Assembly: GCF_022447245.1 (NCBI RefSeq)
Contig: NZ_JAKVBC010000003.1
Location: forward strand, 62,001 to 126,000
Origin: Kordia sp.
Lineage (GTDB): Bacteria; Bacteroidota; Bacteroidia; Flavobacteriales; Flavobacteriaceae
Direction: 5' to 3'
Length of the DNA stretch: 64,000 nt
In this document: piece after piece, positions 42,068-52,008 of the stretch
Numbering within the stretch: position 1 is the first letter of the stretch
How the letters are laid out: each line of letters opens with the position of its first letter
The notes under the pieces: model-generated
Told to the model about the DNA's origin: nothing
What the model saw: the letters and a program-made list of their open reading frames with translations, nothing else
Database searches by the model: none
Made by a program: the position numbers and the translations under genes

Positions 42068-44797
42068 ATGAAAAAGAATTACTTTTTAATATTGATGTTG
42101 TTGCCTATGCTTGGTTTTTCGCAAGGAAAATTATTTTGGAAACAATCTAACAAAACAGACTTTCAGCCAGAAGAATTGCTTGAAAGATCCTCTACCCCAG
42201 TTGTATATGAATTATACACATTAGACCTAAATTCCCTTAAACAGTTACTAGCTGCTGCTCCCGACAGAGACTTAAACATTAAGTCAGAAATTGTCGTACA
42301 ATTCCCAGGTGCAGAAGGAAAAATGGAAAACTTTGAAGTATATAATGCTTCTATTATGGAACCTACATTTGCGGCAAATTACCCAGACATTCAGTCGTAT
42401 GTAGCTATAAGTAGAGAAAACACAGGAACTGTAATCCGCTTCTCAACGACAATTTTTGGATTTCATGCTACAGTACATGCCATTGGTAAAACTATGTACA
42501 TTGACCCATTCACTACTGATTTAGGAACATACGTAATGTATGCAAAAGCAGATCTTTACAGTGATGTACAAGAAAGACTTGGATGTCTAGTTGAGGACAG
42601 TGGTAATGCAAACAGAACTGGCTCAAATGCAAGTGAAACACCAGCTAAAAATGCAAATGATGGTCAATTAAGAACTTTCCGTTTGGCCTTAGCTTGTACG
42701 CAAGAATATGCTAATTATCATATCGATGCTGCTGGACAATCTGGTGCTACTGATGCTGTAAAAAGAGCTACGGTTTTAGCTGCTATGAACGTATCAATGA
42801 CTAGAGTAAATGCTGTTTTCGAAAGAGATATGTCTTTAACCATGACTTTAGTAGATAACACAAGTATTATTTTCTTAGCTGAAAATGATGGATATACCGA
42901 TAGTAATGCAGGACAATTAATCAACCAAAATGTTGCCATCGTAAACGCAAATATTGGTGTTGCCAACTATGACATTGGTCACGTATTCACAACAGGTGGT
43001 GGTGGATTAGCTGCCTTAGGTGGTATTTGCTTTAGTAATAACAAAGCTGCAGGAGTTACTGGTTCTGGAAACCCTGTAGGAGATCCTTTTGATATTGATT
43101 TCGTAGCACACGAAATGGGACACCAATTTGGAGCTCCACATACTTTTAATGGTAGTCAAGGAAATTGCTCTGGTGGAAATAGAAATGCTGCAACGGCAGT
43201 TGAGCCAGGAAGTGGAACTACAATAATGGCATATGCTGGAATTTGCGGATCAGATAATGTACAAAACAATAGTGACGATCACTTCCATGCCATTAGTATT
43301 GACAACATGTGGAATAGATTGAACCAAAACCCAACATGTTCAAATAATACCGCAAATGGGAATACAGCTCCAACAGTAGATGCTGGACCTGACTATACAA
43401 TTCCCTATGGTACTGCATTTACATTAACAGGTTCTGCTACTGACCCTGATGGAACTACATTATCATACTGTTGGGAACAAGTAGATGCTGGAGTTATTGC
43501 AGGTGTTCCTAATACAACGAGTACTACTGATCCACAATTTAGATCGTACTCTCCAGTAGCAACAGGAGATCGTACATTCCCACGTTTGGAAGATATTTTA
43601 AATGACAACTTAACTCCAGCTTGGGAAGTTATCCCTAATGTTGCCAGAGTAATGGATTTCGCATTAACAGTAAGAGATAATGGAACTCCAAATGGAGGTC
43701 AAACTAATAGAGATGACATGAGAGTTACCCTGGCAAATACAGGTCCTTTTAGAGTAACTGCTCCAGATACAACCAACGAAAGTTTTGACACAAACTCAAC
43801 AACAACTATTACTTGGGATGTTGCAGGAACTACTGCTAACGGAATCAATACTTCAAATGTAAATATCTTATTATCAACAGATGGAGGGCAAACCTTTCCA
43901 ACTGTTTTAGCTGCAAATACTGCCAATGATGGTTCTGAATCAATTACATTCCCTGTAATTTTTGAACCTTACTGTAGAATTAAAATTGAAGCTGTTGGAA
44001 ACATTTTCTTTGCAATTTCAAAATCATTCTCTGTAGGAGCAACTGTATCTACATCTACTGACTGTAACACATATACTACAGGATCTATTGCAACAGCAAT
44101 TCCTGATGGTTCGGGTGCCAATCAACAAGGAAATGCTGTAGCTACACCTGCCATTACAGTAACTGAAACTACTGCTATTACAGATATTAGAGTAACTACA
44201 GATATCACTCATTCTTATATTGGCGACCTATACTTACGCTTACAGTCTCCAAATAGTGGACCTTTTGCAGATTTTTGGATACGAAGCTGTAATACTGCAC
44301 AATTCGGAAATATAAATGCTACATTTAGAGATGGAGAAGCAAGTATAACTTGTGCCTCACCTACCGTTGGTACTTTTGCTCCACCAGCAAACTCACTTTT
44401 AGCAACACTTGGAGGAATTAACCCTTCTGGTGACTGGATTTTAGTTGCTGCTGATTTCTATAACGGAGATACAGGTGTGATTAATGAAGTTTCTATTGAA
44501 CTTTGTACAACGACGACAACAGTTACTTTAAGTAATGAAGAGTTCGAATTAGAAAACTTTACTCTATATCCTAATCCAAACAAAGGGGAATTCTCTTTAT
44601 CGTTTAACTCAACTTCAGGAGAAGATATCAATATCGATGTTCATGATATTTCTGGAAGATTAATCTATACGAAAGGTTACAATGCTACTTCTAACTTTGA
44701 TGAAAACATTTCATTAAAGAATGTAAGTACTGGTATGTACCTAATCACCGTAACTGATCAAGAAAGAACTGTTACTAAAAAGTTAATTGTTGAGTAA
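42068..44797 (+). CDS. T9SS-secreted reprolysin-like zinc metalloprotease
   Basis: A 909-residue secreted protease. Signal peptide MKKNYFLILMLLPMLGFSQ, then a propeptide of about 180 residues. The metalloprotease domain carries HEMGHQFGAPH (348-358), the HExxHxxGxxH of metzincins, with a Met-turn expected in GTTIMAYAGICG. A cadherin/PKD-like region (DAGPDYTIPYGTAFTLTGSATDPDG) and further beta domains follow. A proprotein-convertase P-domain (about 700-810, ITDIRVTTDITHSYIGDLYLRL) comes next. The protein ends in a type A T9SS sorting domain (FTLYPNPNKGEFSLSF and GRLIYTKGYN). It would be exported across the outer membrane to degrade proteins outside the cell. Confidence 0.94.
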   Translation: MKKNYFLILMLLPMLGFSQGKLFWKQSNKTDFQPEELLERSSTPVVYELYTLDLNSLKQLLAAAPDRDLNIKSEIVVQFPGAEGKMENFEVYNASIMEPTFAANYPDIQSYVAISRENTGTVIRFSTTIFGFHATVHAIGKTMYIDPFTTDLGTYVMYAKADLYSDVQERLGCLVEDSGNANRTGSNASETPAKNANDGQLRTFRLALACTQEYANYHIDAAGQSGATDAVKRATVLAAMNVSMTRVNAVFERDMSLTMTLVDNTSIIFLAENDGYTDSNAGQLINQNVAIVNANIGVANYDIGHVFTTGGGGLAALGGICFSNNKAAGVTGSGNPVGDPFDIDFVAHEMGHQFGAPHTFNGSQGNCSGGNRNAATAVEPGSGTTIMAYAGICGSDNVQNNSDDHFHAISIDNMWNRLNQNPTCSNNTANGNTAPTVDAGPDYTIPYGTAFTLTGSATDPDGTTLSYCWEQVDAGVIAGVPNTTSTTDPQFRSYSPVATGDRTFPRLEDILNDNLTPAWEVIPNVARVMDFALTVRDNGTPNGGQTNRDDMRVTLANTGPFRVTAPDTTNESFDTNSTTTITWDVAGTTANGINTSNVNILLSTDGGQTFPTVLAANTANDGSESITFPVIFEPYCRIKIEAVGNIFFAISKSFSVGATVSTSTDCNTYTTGSIATAIPDGSGANQQGNAVATPAITVTETTAITDIRVTTDITHSYIGDLYLRLQSPNSGPFADFWIRSCNTAQFGNINATFRDGEASITCASPTVGTFAPPANSLLATLGGINPSGDWILVAADFYNGDTGVINEVSIELCTTTTTVTLSNEEFELENFTLYPNPNKGEFSLSFNSTSGEDINIDVHDISGRLIYTKGYNATSNFDENISLKNVSTGMYLITVTDQERTVTKKLIVE

Positions 44798-44820
44798 TTA
44801 ACTTTTTATAATATATTTAA

Positions 44821-44853
44821 AACTCCGAAACGTTTGTATTTCGGAGTTTTTTT
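44821..44853 (+). terminator. Terminator of the metalloprotease gene
   Basis: AACTCCGAAA (44821-44830) pairs with TTTCGGAGTT (44839-44848) and a T-run follows. Confidence 0.88.
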
Positions 44854-44864
44854 ATCTACATTTT

Positions 44865-45239
44865 ATGAAAACCGTTTTTGACTATACATACAAAATTTTA
44901 ATGGCAATTTCCGAAAGCACAGGATTCACGTATAAGGAAATTAACATCATAGTGTGGTTTATTGTTATTCCACTTTCGTGGATGCTACTACTCGACAAAA
45001 TTTATCAGAGACGTTTGTTTACAATTGCCTTTAGTTTGCTTGTGGTGCTTACACTTGTCTTCATTCCTAATTTTACGGAATTTTGCGATTGGCTCTTTCA
45101 GAAATCAGTTGATTTTTTAAATCTTTTTAATACTGTTGGAAGTAATTATGTGGCTTCTTCCGTGATTATTTGTCTGCTTACCCCATTTACGGTCTATATG
45201 GTTTTGATCAGAAAAGCATTTTTTAAAAATTCCAACTAA
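44865..45239 (+). CDS. Small membrane protein, function unknown
   Basis: A 124-residue protein with about three transmembrane segments (roughly 27-43, 53-70 and 95-113), starting MKTVFDYTYKILMAISESTGF. It has two acidic/aromatic loops and a basic tail (IRKAFFKNSN). It recalls small flavobacterial proteins without names. It follows a strong terminator and ends just before the terminator of the convergent RiPP precursor gene. Confidence 0.65.
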   Translation: MKTVFDYTYKILMAISESTGFTYKEINIIVWFIVIPLSWMLLLDKIYQRRLFTIAFSLLVVLTLVFIPNFTEFCDWLFQKSVDFLNLFNTVGSNYVASSVIICLLTPFTVYMVLIRKAFFKNSN

Positions 45240-45252
45240 TGGATCATATACT

Positions 45253-45277
45253 AAAAAAACGAACCGAAGTTCGTTTT
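45253..45277 (-). terminator. UUCG-loop terminator of the second RiPP precursor
   Basis: On the minus strand AAAACGAAC, loop TTCG, GTTCGTTTT and further T residues. It is nearly the same stem-loop as at 11630-11654 after the other precursor. Confidence 0.8.
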
Positions 45278-45307
45278 CATAATGATACATTTCATTTCCA
45301 GTTAATC

Positions 45308-45562
45308 TTATCTGCAAATTCCAATAGGTTCGCAAGATATCGTAGGACAACCATTACTTGGGTTACAACCTACAGTACAATTATTAGTTGGACAATTATC
45401 CGTTGGGCAATTATTATCCGTGGCACATCCTTGTGTTTCTGCGCAAATACCTATTGGCTGGCACGATATTGTATTAAATGTTCCACCTTTGATAGCAGGT
45501 GTGTTAAAATTTGAGATAGACTTCTTGTTAAGCTTTAATGAATTAAGATTCTTTTTTTTCAT
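45308..45562 (-). CDS. Orphan GG-leader RiPP precursor with ten core cysteines
   Basis: An 84-residue peptide. The leader MKKKNLNSLKLNKKSISNFN then TPAIKGG (residues 1-27) has the same plan as the precursor at 11435 (MKK, L-x-x-L-x-L-x-KK-S-I-S, GG). The 57-residue core has ten cysteines, many Thr, Asn and Pro, and near-identical blocks at its two ends, ISCQPIGIC and ISCEPIGIC. Between them are NNCPTDNCPTNNC repeats. The regular cysteine spacing suggests a multi-ring thioether or disulfide product. No modifying or export genes are nearby. Many Bacteroidetes genomes carry scattered precursors served by one distant enzyme locus. Confidence 0.78.
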   Translation of the reverse strand: MKKKNLNSLKLNKKSISNFNTPAIKGGTFNTISCQPIGICAETQGCATDNNCPTDNCPTNNCTVGCNPSNGCPTISCEPIGICR

Positions 45563-45778
45563 GATTATATAAATTAAAAGTTATGGCGTTAAATTAAATG
45601 AATTCACCAAAAATCAATTACGGTAAAACCTTATTTAACAAGCTAATAACAATTTCATTTATATTTATAAATACCACTATTTTTTTGAAATGTACTATTA
45701 AAATATCACAAAGCGTTTAAATTCTATTATTGTGTAAAATTGAAATTATTCTAGGTCATTTTCTGCTACTAAAATTCG

Positions 45779-45786
45779 TACCTTTG
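45779..45786 (+). promoter_or_regulatory. Probable -7 box of uvrA
   Basis: TACCTTTG matches TAnnTTTG, 18 bases before the ATG at 45804. It makes the in-frame TTG at 45792 an unlikely start because transcription would begin at about that base. Confidence 0.5.
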
Positions 45787-45803
45787 CATTTTTGCGAAAA
45801 ACT

Positions 45804-48638
45804 ATGACGAATTACGAAGAAAATATTGAAGTACAAGGCGCTAGAGTTCATAACTTAAAGAATATTGATGTCACCATTCCTAGGGAGAAATTGGTAGTAA
45901 TTACTGGACTTTCAGGAAGTGGAAAATCATCACTAGCTTTTGATACTATTTATGCCGAAGGACAACGCCGCTATATTGAAACATTTTCTGCGTATGCGCG
46001 ACAATTCCTCGGTGGATTAGAACGTCCTGATGTTGATAAAATTGATGGTTTGTCGCCCGTAATTGCCATAGAGCAAAAAACTACGAGTAAAAGTCCGCGT
46101 TCTACCGTTGGAACTATTACTGAAATTTATGACTTTCTCCGTCTATTATTTGCCAGAGCTTCGGATGCGTATAGTTACAATTCTGGTGAAAAAATGGTGA
46201 GTTATAGTGATGAGCAAATCAAAAATTTAATTCTAAACGATTTTAAAGGAAAACGTGTCAACATCCTTGCTCCTATCATACGTTCACGAAAAGGACATTA
46301 CCGTGAATTATTTGAAAATATTGGCAAGCAAGGTTTTGTAAAAGTACGTGTCGATGGCGAAATTCTGGATATTGAAAAAGGAATGCGCGTCGATCGTTAT
46401 AAAACCCACGATATAGAAATTGTGATTGATCGCTTGAAGGTAGATAACAATATTGATAATGATAAACGCTTAACAGAGACAATCAAAACCGCCATGTATC
46501 ACGCAGATGATGTATTAATGGTCATTGATCAAGATGCACCTACGGAAGCGCGTTATTTCAGTCGTAACTTAATGTGTCCATCTTCTGGGATTTCCTATCC
46601 AAATCCAGAACCCAATACGTTTTCTTTCAACTCTCCAAAAGGAATGTGTCCTAACTGTAATGGTTTAGGAACGTTATATGAAGTAAACGAAAACAAAGTG
46701 ATTCCTGATCCAAAAATGAGCATCAAAGCTGGTGGAATTGCTCCTTTGGGTGAATATAAAAAATCGTGGATTTTCAAGCAATTGGAAACCATAGCAGAAC
46801 GTTACGAATTTAAACTCAGTGATCCTATCAAAGATATTCCTGAAGAAGCCATGGATGTCATTTTAAATGGTGGAAACGAGAAATTCTCAGTAGTTAGCAA
46901 AACGCTTGGTGTTACGCGTGATTATAAGATTGATTTTGAAGGAATTGTAAGTTTTATCAAAAACCAATACGAAGAAAGTGATTCATCATCCATCAAACGT
47001 TGGGCTAAAAATTATATGGACAAAGTAAATTGTTCAGAATGTAACGGTTCACGCTTACGCAAAGAGTCACTCTACTTTAAAGTCAATGAGAAAAACATTG
47101 CGGAATTAGCGAATATGGACGTAGTAGAATTGTCTGAATGGTTTGATGATTTAAAAAACAATCTTACTGAAAAGCAACAAAAAATTGCTACGGAAGTTGT
47201 TAAAGAAATATCGACACGGCTGCGATTTTTATTAGATGTTGGATTAAATTACCTTTCTTTAAACAGAAGTTCTAAATCGCTTTCCGGTGGAGAAGCGCAA
47301 CGAATTCGACTCGCAACACAAATAGGCTCACAGTTAGTAGGTGTTTTATATATTTTGGATGAACCAAGTATCGGTTTACACCAAAGAGACAATGAAAAAC
47401 TGATTAATTCGCTTGAATCTTTACGTGATATTGGAAATTCTGTCATTGTGGTAGAACATGATAAAGATATGATTGAACGTGCCGATCACGTCATTGATAT
47501 TGGTCCAAATGCAGGAAGACATGGTGGAGAAATCATTTCGGAAGGAACACCAACAGAATTGTTGAATCACAATACCTTAACTGCAGCGTATTTAAACGGA
47601 AACAAAGAAATTGCAGTTCCGGCAGAACGCAGAAAAGGAAATGGAAAAAAGCTAGTCTTAAAAGGCGCTACAGGAAATAACTTGAAAAATGTTTCTGTAG
47701 AATTTCCTTTAGGGAAAATGATTGGTGTTACAGGAGTTTCTGGTAGTGGAAAATCTACCTTAATTAATGAGACACTCTACCCTATTCTAAATGCACATTT
47801 CTTCAATGCTGTAAAAGAACCAATGCCGTACAAGAGCATCAAAGGTTTGGAACATATAGACAAAGTAATTGATATCAATCAGTCGCCAATTGGTCGTACA
47901 CCACGATCAAATCCTGCGACGTATACTGGTGTTTTTAGTGAAATTAGAAGTCTGTACGCAAAAACTCCAGAAGCTATGATTCGCGGGTACAAACCGGGAA
48001 GATTTAGCTTTAATGTAAAAGGAGGTCGTTGTGAAACTTGTCAAGGTGGCGGATTGCGTGTCATTGAGATGAATTTCTTGCCAGACGTATATGTGGAATG
48101 CGAGACTTGTCAAGGAAAACGCTTTAATCGTGAAACCTTAGAGATTCGTTACAAAGGAAAATCCATTGCTGATGTGTTAGAAATGACCATCAATGAAGCG
48201 GTTGATTTTTTTGAACACATTCCAAAAATTTATAGAAAGCTAAAAACCATCAAAGATGTTGGTTTGGGTTATATTACACTTGGACAACAAAGTACCACAC
48301 TTTCTGGTGGGGAAGCACAACGTATCAAACTAGCCACAGAATTATCGAAAAGAGATACAGGAAATACTTTTTATATTTTAGACGAACCTACAACTGGACT
48401 GCATTTTGAAGACATTCGCGTCTTAATGGAAGTTTTAAATAAATTGGTCGATAAAGGAAATACCATTGTCGTAATTGAGCACAATATGGACGTGATTAAA
48501 ATGGCAGATCATATTATCGATATCGGATATGAAGGAGGAAAAGGCGGCGGACAAGTAGTAACTACAGGAACTCCTGAAGAAGTTGCCAAACATAAAAAGA
48601 GTCATACAGCACGTTTTTTGAAGAAGGAGTTGGAATAA
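45804..48638 (+). CDS. uvrA: Excinuclease ABC subunit UvrA
   Basis: A 944-residue DNA damage sensor for nucleotide excision repair, starting at ATG 45804 ([20 protein letters not shown]). It has two ABC ATPase halves. Walker A motifs are [14 protein letters not shown] and [14 protein letters not shown]; signature motifs are [17 protein letters not shown] and [16 protein letters not shown]. Zinc modules include CPNCNG near residue 285, CSECNG near 413 and CETCQGGG with CETCQGK near 740-760. It loads UvrB at lesions with a UvrA dimer. Length is typical. It is monocistronic here. Confidence 0.98.
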   Translation: MTNYEENIEVQGARVHNLKNIDVTIPREKLVVITGLSGSGKSSLAFDTIYAEGQRRYIETFSAYARQFLGGLERPDVDKIDGLSPVIAIEQKTTSKSPRSTVGTITEIYDFLRLLFARASDAYSYNSGEKMVSYSDEQIKNLILNDFKGKRVNILAPIIRSRKGHYRELFENIGKQGFVKVRVDGEILDIEKGMRVDRYKTHDIEIVIDRLKVDNNIDNDKRLTETIKTAMYHADDVLMVIDQDAPTEARYFSRNLMCPSSGISYPNPEPNTFSFNSPKGMCPNCNGLGTLYEVNENKVIPDPKMSIKAGGIAPLGEYKKSWIFKQLETIAERYEFKLSDPIKDIPEEAMDVILNGGNEKFSVVSKTLGVTRDYKIDFEGIVSFIKNQYEESDSSSIKRWAKNYMDKVNCSECNGSRLRKESLYFKVNEKNIAELANMDVVELSEWFDDLKNNLTEKQQKIATEVVKEISTRLRFLLDVGLNYLSLNRSSKSLSGGEAQRIRLATQIGSQLVGVLYILDEPSIGLHQRDNEKLINSLESLRDIGNSVIVVEHDKDMIERADHVIDIGPNAGRHGGEIISEGTPTELLNHNTLTAAYLNGNKEIAVPAERRKGNGKKLVLKGATGNNLKNVSVEFPLGKMIGVTGVSGSGKSTLINETLYPILNAHFFNAVKEPMPYKSIKGLEHIDKVIDINQSPIGRTPRSNPATYTGVFSEIRSLYAKTPEAMIRGYKPGRFSFNVKGGRCETCQGGGLRVIEMNFLPDVYVECETCQGKRFNRETLEIRYKGKSIADVLEMTINEAVDFFEHIPKIYRKLKTIKDVGLGYITLGQQSTTLSGGEAQRIKLATELSKRDTGNTFYILDEPTTGLHFEDIRVLMEVLNKLVDKGNTIVVIEHNMDVIKMADHIIDIGYEGGKGGGQVVTTGTPEEVAKHKKSHTARFLKKELE

Positions 48639-48719
48639 TAATCAATTACATACTGTTCTGCCAATAGTAATGCTTTTTCTAAGCATACGTTACTATTATA
48701 TAAAAAACAGTCTACAAAC

Positions 48720-49367
48720 ATGAAGCACACATCAATTGATAGAAAATATAAAACACCTCTTGGAATTGTTACTTGCAGATTAATAAGCAACAGTACTACG
48801 ATTGATTTTATTGAAAATAGAACGTATCAAAATGGGCAGTCTACTGTTTACAAGACAAGTAGTCACTTCATAGAACTTATTGAGTTTAAAATTCGAATTC
48901 CCTTATATGATGGAAAGTCGGTAACGGATTCGCAAGGATGGATTTGGCGAATTACAAAGCTTCAAGAAGACTCGGAAACTATTGAACTTTATTGTAAACT
49001 TGAAAATACCGAATCAGAGATTGAATTTGATACTGCAACAGGAGAATCTTTGGATGCCATTGAAGCTAGTACTGCTGATTGGGTTTTACATATAGGAACG
49101 GAAGACGGAGAAGTCATGAATTTTAGAGCAAAAAACAGTGATTGGTTTCCTGAACGATTGCAAAATAAAGTTGATTTTTATCAGTCCATTACAAAAATGG
49201 AAAGAAACGGCTTTACAACTAATATTCCAGATTTACGATTAAATGAAAAGTTACATATCCAATACATTTGTGCTTATGACAAAAACTCAGAAGATATAGA
49301 TAAGAGCTCTACTTGGTTTTCTGTAGATGAACTTAAAAGAGAACTTGAGAGTTGGATAGGTATTTAG
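48720..49367 (+). CDS. Hypothetical protein (215 aa)
   Basis: A soluble, acidic, beta-rich protein with no signal peptide or membrane segment. It begins MKHTSIDRKYKTPLGIVTCR and has two Trp-containing stretches (SQGWIWRITKLQED and ADWVLHIGTEDGE). The C-terminal part ends FSVDELKRELESWIGI, a likely helix. No family recognised. It sits 81 bases after uvrA at the edge of the decayed accessory region, and could be an immunity-type or otherwise accessory protein; that is a guess. Confidence 0.6.
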   Translation: MKHTSIDRKYKTPLGIVTCRLISNSTTIDFIENRTYQNGQSTVYKTSSHFIELIEFKIRIPLYDGKSVTDSQGWIWRITKLQEDSETIELYCKLENTESEIEFDTATGESLDAIEASTADWVLHIGTEDGEVMNFRAKNSDWFPERLQNKVDFYQSITKMERNGFTTNIPDLRLNEKLHIQYICAYDKNSEDIDKSSTWFSVDELKRELESWIGI

Positions 49368-49430
49368 TACTTTACACTCTCTACTTCTTTAGAAACTATT
49401 CTATATCCTTTTAAATACAGGTATTAAACG

Positions 49431-49658
49431 CTATTTTTTAGTGATATAATGGTTTTCCAGCTCTTTAAAAACAGCCTTTAATTGTGCCATAACTTGTTTT
49501 TCACCGGCTGTTAAGTTGCCCGTTTCCTTTTCAAGAAGATTTTCTATAGCAGTAATATTAGCATCTGGTAAATCATAATTTAATCGCCCGCAAATGCCTG
49601 TTTCTATATTTATTACAAATAGTTCATCAGTATCTATAATAGGTAAATGTTGTTGCAC
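49431..49658 (-). CDS. Orphan ORF lacking a clear start (75 aa from GTG)
   Basis: From GTG 49656-49658 the protein begins MQQHLPIIDTDELFVINIE and ends NHYITKK. The same frame is open further upstream to the stop of the gene ending at 49749, reading STTGAPLKLRWESIKGAKLF then GKYVVV. No ATG or good start lies in that part although its composition looks coding. So this may be the 3' part of a gene whose 5' end was lost, or a small protein from the GTG. No family recognised. Confidence 0.4.
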   Translation of the reverse strand: MQQHLPIIDTDELFVINIETGICGRLNYDLPDANITAIENLLEKETGNLTAGEKQVMAQLKAVFKELENHYITKK

Positions 49659-49748
49659 TACTACATATTTCCCAAATAGTTTCGCTCCCTTTATGGATTC
49701 CCATCTGAGTTTTAAAGGCGCGCCCGTGGTAGAAACATCACTGATAAA

Positions 49749-50462
49749 CTACCATTTGTAAGTATTCTCTTTTTGTACATACACACCATGTGAGGTATTA
49801 TATACTTTATATGTAGCATTGCTGTCTGAAAGTCGTATACTATCGCCTTCTCTATTCCTGTAATGTTTGTTTGCATAATATATTAAAAATCCTTTCGCAT
49901 TTTTAGCATCTAACCATTCAGGAGCCTCATACGGAGTACTATACAATTGCATCAATGAATCACCTTCTATTTCCATATAATAATTCTCTGGTGCTTTAAA
50001 TTCTCCTTGTATCCACTCGATTTGAGGATCTATAATTAAATTAAAAAAAGGATTATTTTTTAAGCTGACATTGGCATAAGCGCTTTTAATCATCCAATCT
50101 AAGGAAGCATCTGGATTATTTCTCTTCTTCGGAAGCAGACGAGTTATCATGATTTCAAGAAAACGTGCATTCTCTTTTTTAGCAAGTTTTGGAGGAATAA
50201 GAATTGTACTTTTAATGTCACAAAAACATCCATCATTCGTAAGTTCATACATTTCATTGGTTTTCCCATTTACAATTTGAACATATCTCCCGCCAAATCC
50301 ACTGCCACCTTCGTAAAACGTTTTTAGTGTATCAATAACTTTATCATTATTAAAATCATCAATGTTAATTTTCAAGTCACGTTGTCCAAAAACATGGGAT
50401 ATACTAAAAAAAAGTAGTATCGCTAAGATTCTTTGTATGTTGCTTCCATTCTTGTTGATCAT
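49749..50462 (-). CDS. Exported hypothetical protein (237 aa)
   Basis: A secreted protein with signal peptide MINKNGSNIQRILAILLFFS then ISHVFGQ, cleaved near residue 27. The mature part starts RDLKINIDDFNNDKVIDTLKTFYEGG, which resembles the Ca-binding DxDxDG-like repeat of FG-GAP/dockerin-type exported proteins. It also contains CFCDIKSTILIPP, a CxC pair. No family named. It ends at 49749 and its stop is in the same frame as the startless ORF downstream. It is 6 bases after the GNAT fragment stop at 50469 on the same strand. Confidence 0.65.
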   Translation of the reverse strand: MINKNGSNIQRILAILLFFSISHVFGQRDLKINIDDFNNDKVIDTLKTFYEGGSGFGGRYVQIVNGKTNEMYELTNDGCFCDIKSTILIPPKLAKKENARFLEIMITRLLPKKRNNPDASLDWMIKSAYANVSLKNNPFFNLIIDPQIEWIQGEFKAPENYYMEIEGDSLMQLYSTPYEAPEWLDAKNAKGFLIYYANKHYRNREGDSIRLSDSNATYKVYNTSHGVYVQKENTYKW

Positions 50463-50468
50463 GATACT

Positions 50469-50699
50469 TTAGTAATTACTCTTGTTATTTTTTAGCCAAT
50501 CCGATATTTCAATTTTATACCAATTATGAAGGTCACCATCATACATAAAAGTATCTATAAACTTCATACCAACTTTTTGTAAAATTTTGTTGGAAACTCC
50601 ATGAATTATGTCCGCCGCAGCTCCTATTTCTTTTAAATCGAGTTTCTCAAATCCATATCTAAGACAAGCTACAGTCGTTTTTGTTGCAATTACAATTTG
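50469..50699 (-). pseudogene. C-terminal fragment of a GNAT acetyltransferase
   Basis: The minus strand reads KTTVACLRYGFEKLDLKEIG, then AAADIIHGVSNKILQKVGMK and FIDTFMYDGDLHNWYKIEIS, ending at TAA 50469-50471. N-x-x-S-x-x-(I/V)-L-x-K-x-G-M and the final hWYxI are the RimJ/RimL-type GNAT signature. The N-terminal two-thirds is missing. The frame starts exactly where the IS1182 transposase fragment stops (about 50697), so an IS-linked deletion removed the rest. Confidence 0.65.
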
Positions 50700-50924
50700 A
50701 AAAATACGACAGGATCGATACTCTTTTGTCTGCTATGCCCATAGTATCTTTTGGTAAGTTCATACAAATAATCCAAGTCTAAAACTCCTAATAAACGACG
50801 ATAAAAGTTCTGCTTTGGAATACGATCACTTAATTGAAAATTGCTAAATAATTTTTCTTGATAGATTTTCTTGCCTTGCATAACCTAAGATACGTAATTA
50901 TTTAATATCTTAAACTTGTGCAAC
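50690..50924 (-). mobile_element. IS1182-type element, left-end remnant
   Basis: The minus strand has a terminal-repeat-like GTTGCACAAG at 50915-50924, a leader, and the first 63 codons of an IS1182-family transposase (MQGKKIYQEKLFSNFQLSDR, then RIPKQNFYRRLLGVLDLDYL and SIDPVVFFKL) from 50881. The frame is cut off at 50690 at the junction with the GNAT fragment. The rest of the transposase is absent. This gives the reference left end for recognising the other remnants at 57309-57570 and 53466. Confidence 0.7.
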
Positions 50925-51489
50925 AGGCACAGCACCTAAACTGCATTAAAACACAGCTTGGGGAAAACGTTAGCTACCATTCAGTGTAATAACAGCCAAA
51001 ATCATTGTTAAAACAAAAATTCAAGCACCAATTAGAAGGATCTTTGACCGTGCAAGAAGCATTTACCCATAAAAAGTTTCAACTTCATAAACTAATGAAA
51101 AAAGAATAGCTAGTATGAGATGAGGAATTACTGAATTAAATGAAACAGTTAATTGAGAGAAAACACTTTGGTGTATATCAAAAACTAAAATTGAAAATCA
51201 TAGAATTTGAAAAGCAAAATATGTTTCAAAACAAAATGCCATTAGGAATGTTTAAGTGTATGAATCACAGGTATTCTTGTGAGAAAGAATTTGATTTCAC
51301 AATAATGAACATCATTTATTAATTTTGAAACTCCCTTGGTTTTTTTGGTAAAAATAGCTTAAACTTGTTGAAAAATATAAAACTCGATTATCGCGTGCAA
51401 AAAAAATAGTTTGAATAAATCTCAATACTTCATTGAATTTTGTTAAGAGCTATTTGAGTTTTATATTTATAATTTCTAAATATAAAATC
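50925..51489. other. Decayed sequence between IS remnant and lipoprotein gene
   Basis: A plus-strand frame around 51020-51310 has coding-like stretches (LTVQEAFTHKKFQLHKLMKK, then MKQLIERKHFGVYQKLKLK) broken by two or three stops. It looks like a worn gene that I cannot name. The remainder is AT-rich with no recognised motif. Confidence 0.4.
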
Positions 51490-52008
51490 ATGACTATTAG
51501 ATTATTTTTATTACTGTTTACAATAAGCTTTACAGCCTGTACTATTTCTCAAAACACACCAACTTATAAAGCCAACGAAACGGTAAGTATGGATACTTTC
51601 CTACAAGATGCCATTACTGAAGGCTTAAAGCGAGATAAAATTACAACAGATTTAGCTTTAGAAGTTGCCGCTGTAGATAGTTTTTTTGTCCAAAAATGTA
51701 ATATTTGTAAAAATGTCCGCAAGGCCTTAAAAGAGCATGAAGGCTTTAGCAATGAAAGCGAAATGAGTGGTCAAGTAGCTTATCTTAAGAAGGTTAAAGG
51801 TAAAGGAAAGCCAGGTAAACTTGCATTTCAAAACGTTGTTAAATCTTATCTTGATCAACACTTTGAAAACGCTGGGCTTACTGCAAAACAAAAAGAGGCT
51901 ATTCAAACAAAATTAAAAGAAGAGGCTAAAAAAGGAGAAATGTTGGTAAGCGTGTATAATTTTTGCCCAAGTTGTACAGGTGCTGAAGGTGCTTGTAAAG
52001 TTAAGTAA
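51490..52008 (+). CDS. Putative lipoprotein with CxxC pairs
   Basis: The protein is read from ATG 51490 (172 aa); an upstream frame to 51433 adds only AT-rich codons. The type II signal MTIRLFLLLFTISFTAC has its lipobox cysteine at 17. The mature protein is helical and Lys-rich and contains two cysteine pairs: KCNICKNVR (about residue 75) and FCPSCTGAEGAC near the C-terminus. These could bind metal or heme (no CxxCH), or be redox active. No family known to me. It stands alone in the decayed region, but its composition looks like a functional gene. Confidence 0.65.
   Translation: MTIRLFLLLFTISFTACTISQNTPTYKANETVSMDTFLQDAITEGLKRDKITTDLALEVAAVDSFFVQKCNICKNVRKALKEHEGFSNESEMSGQVAYLKKVKGKGKPGKLAFQNVVKSYLDQHFENAGLTAKQKEAIQTKLKEEAKKGEMLVSVYNFCPSCTGAEGACKVK

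Noticed and set aside
45239-45514. 91-codon plus-strand ORF
   Set aside because: Antisense shadow of the cysteine-rich RiPP precursor; the minus-strand frame has a clear leader, GG site and terminator.
51140-51322. 60-codon ORF
   Set aside because: Continuation of a fragment already broken by stops; no intact gene.
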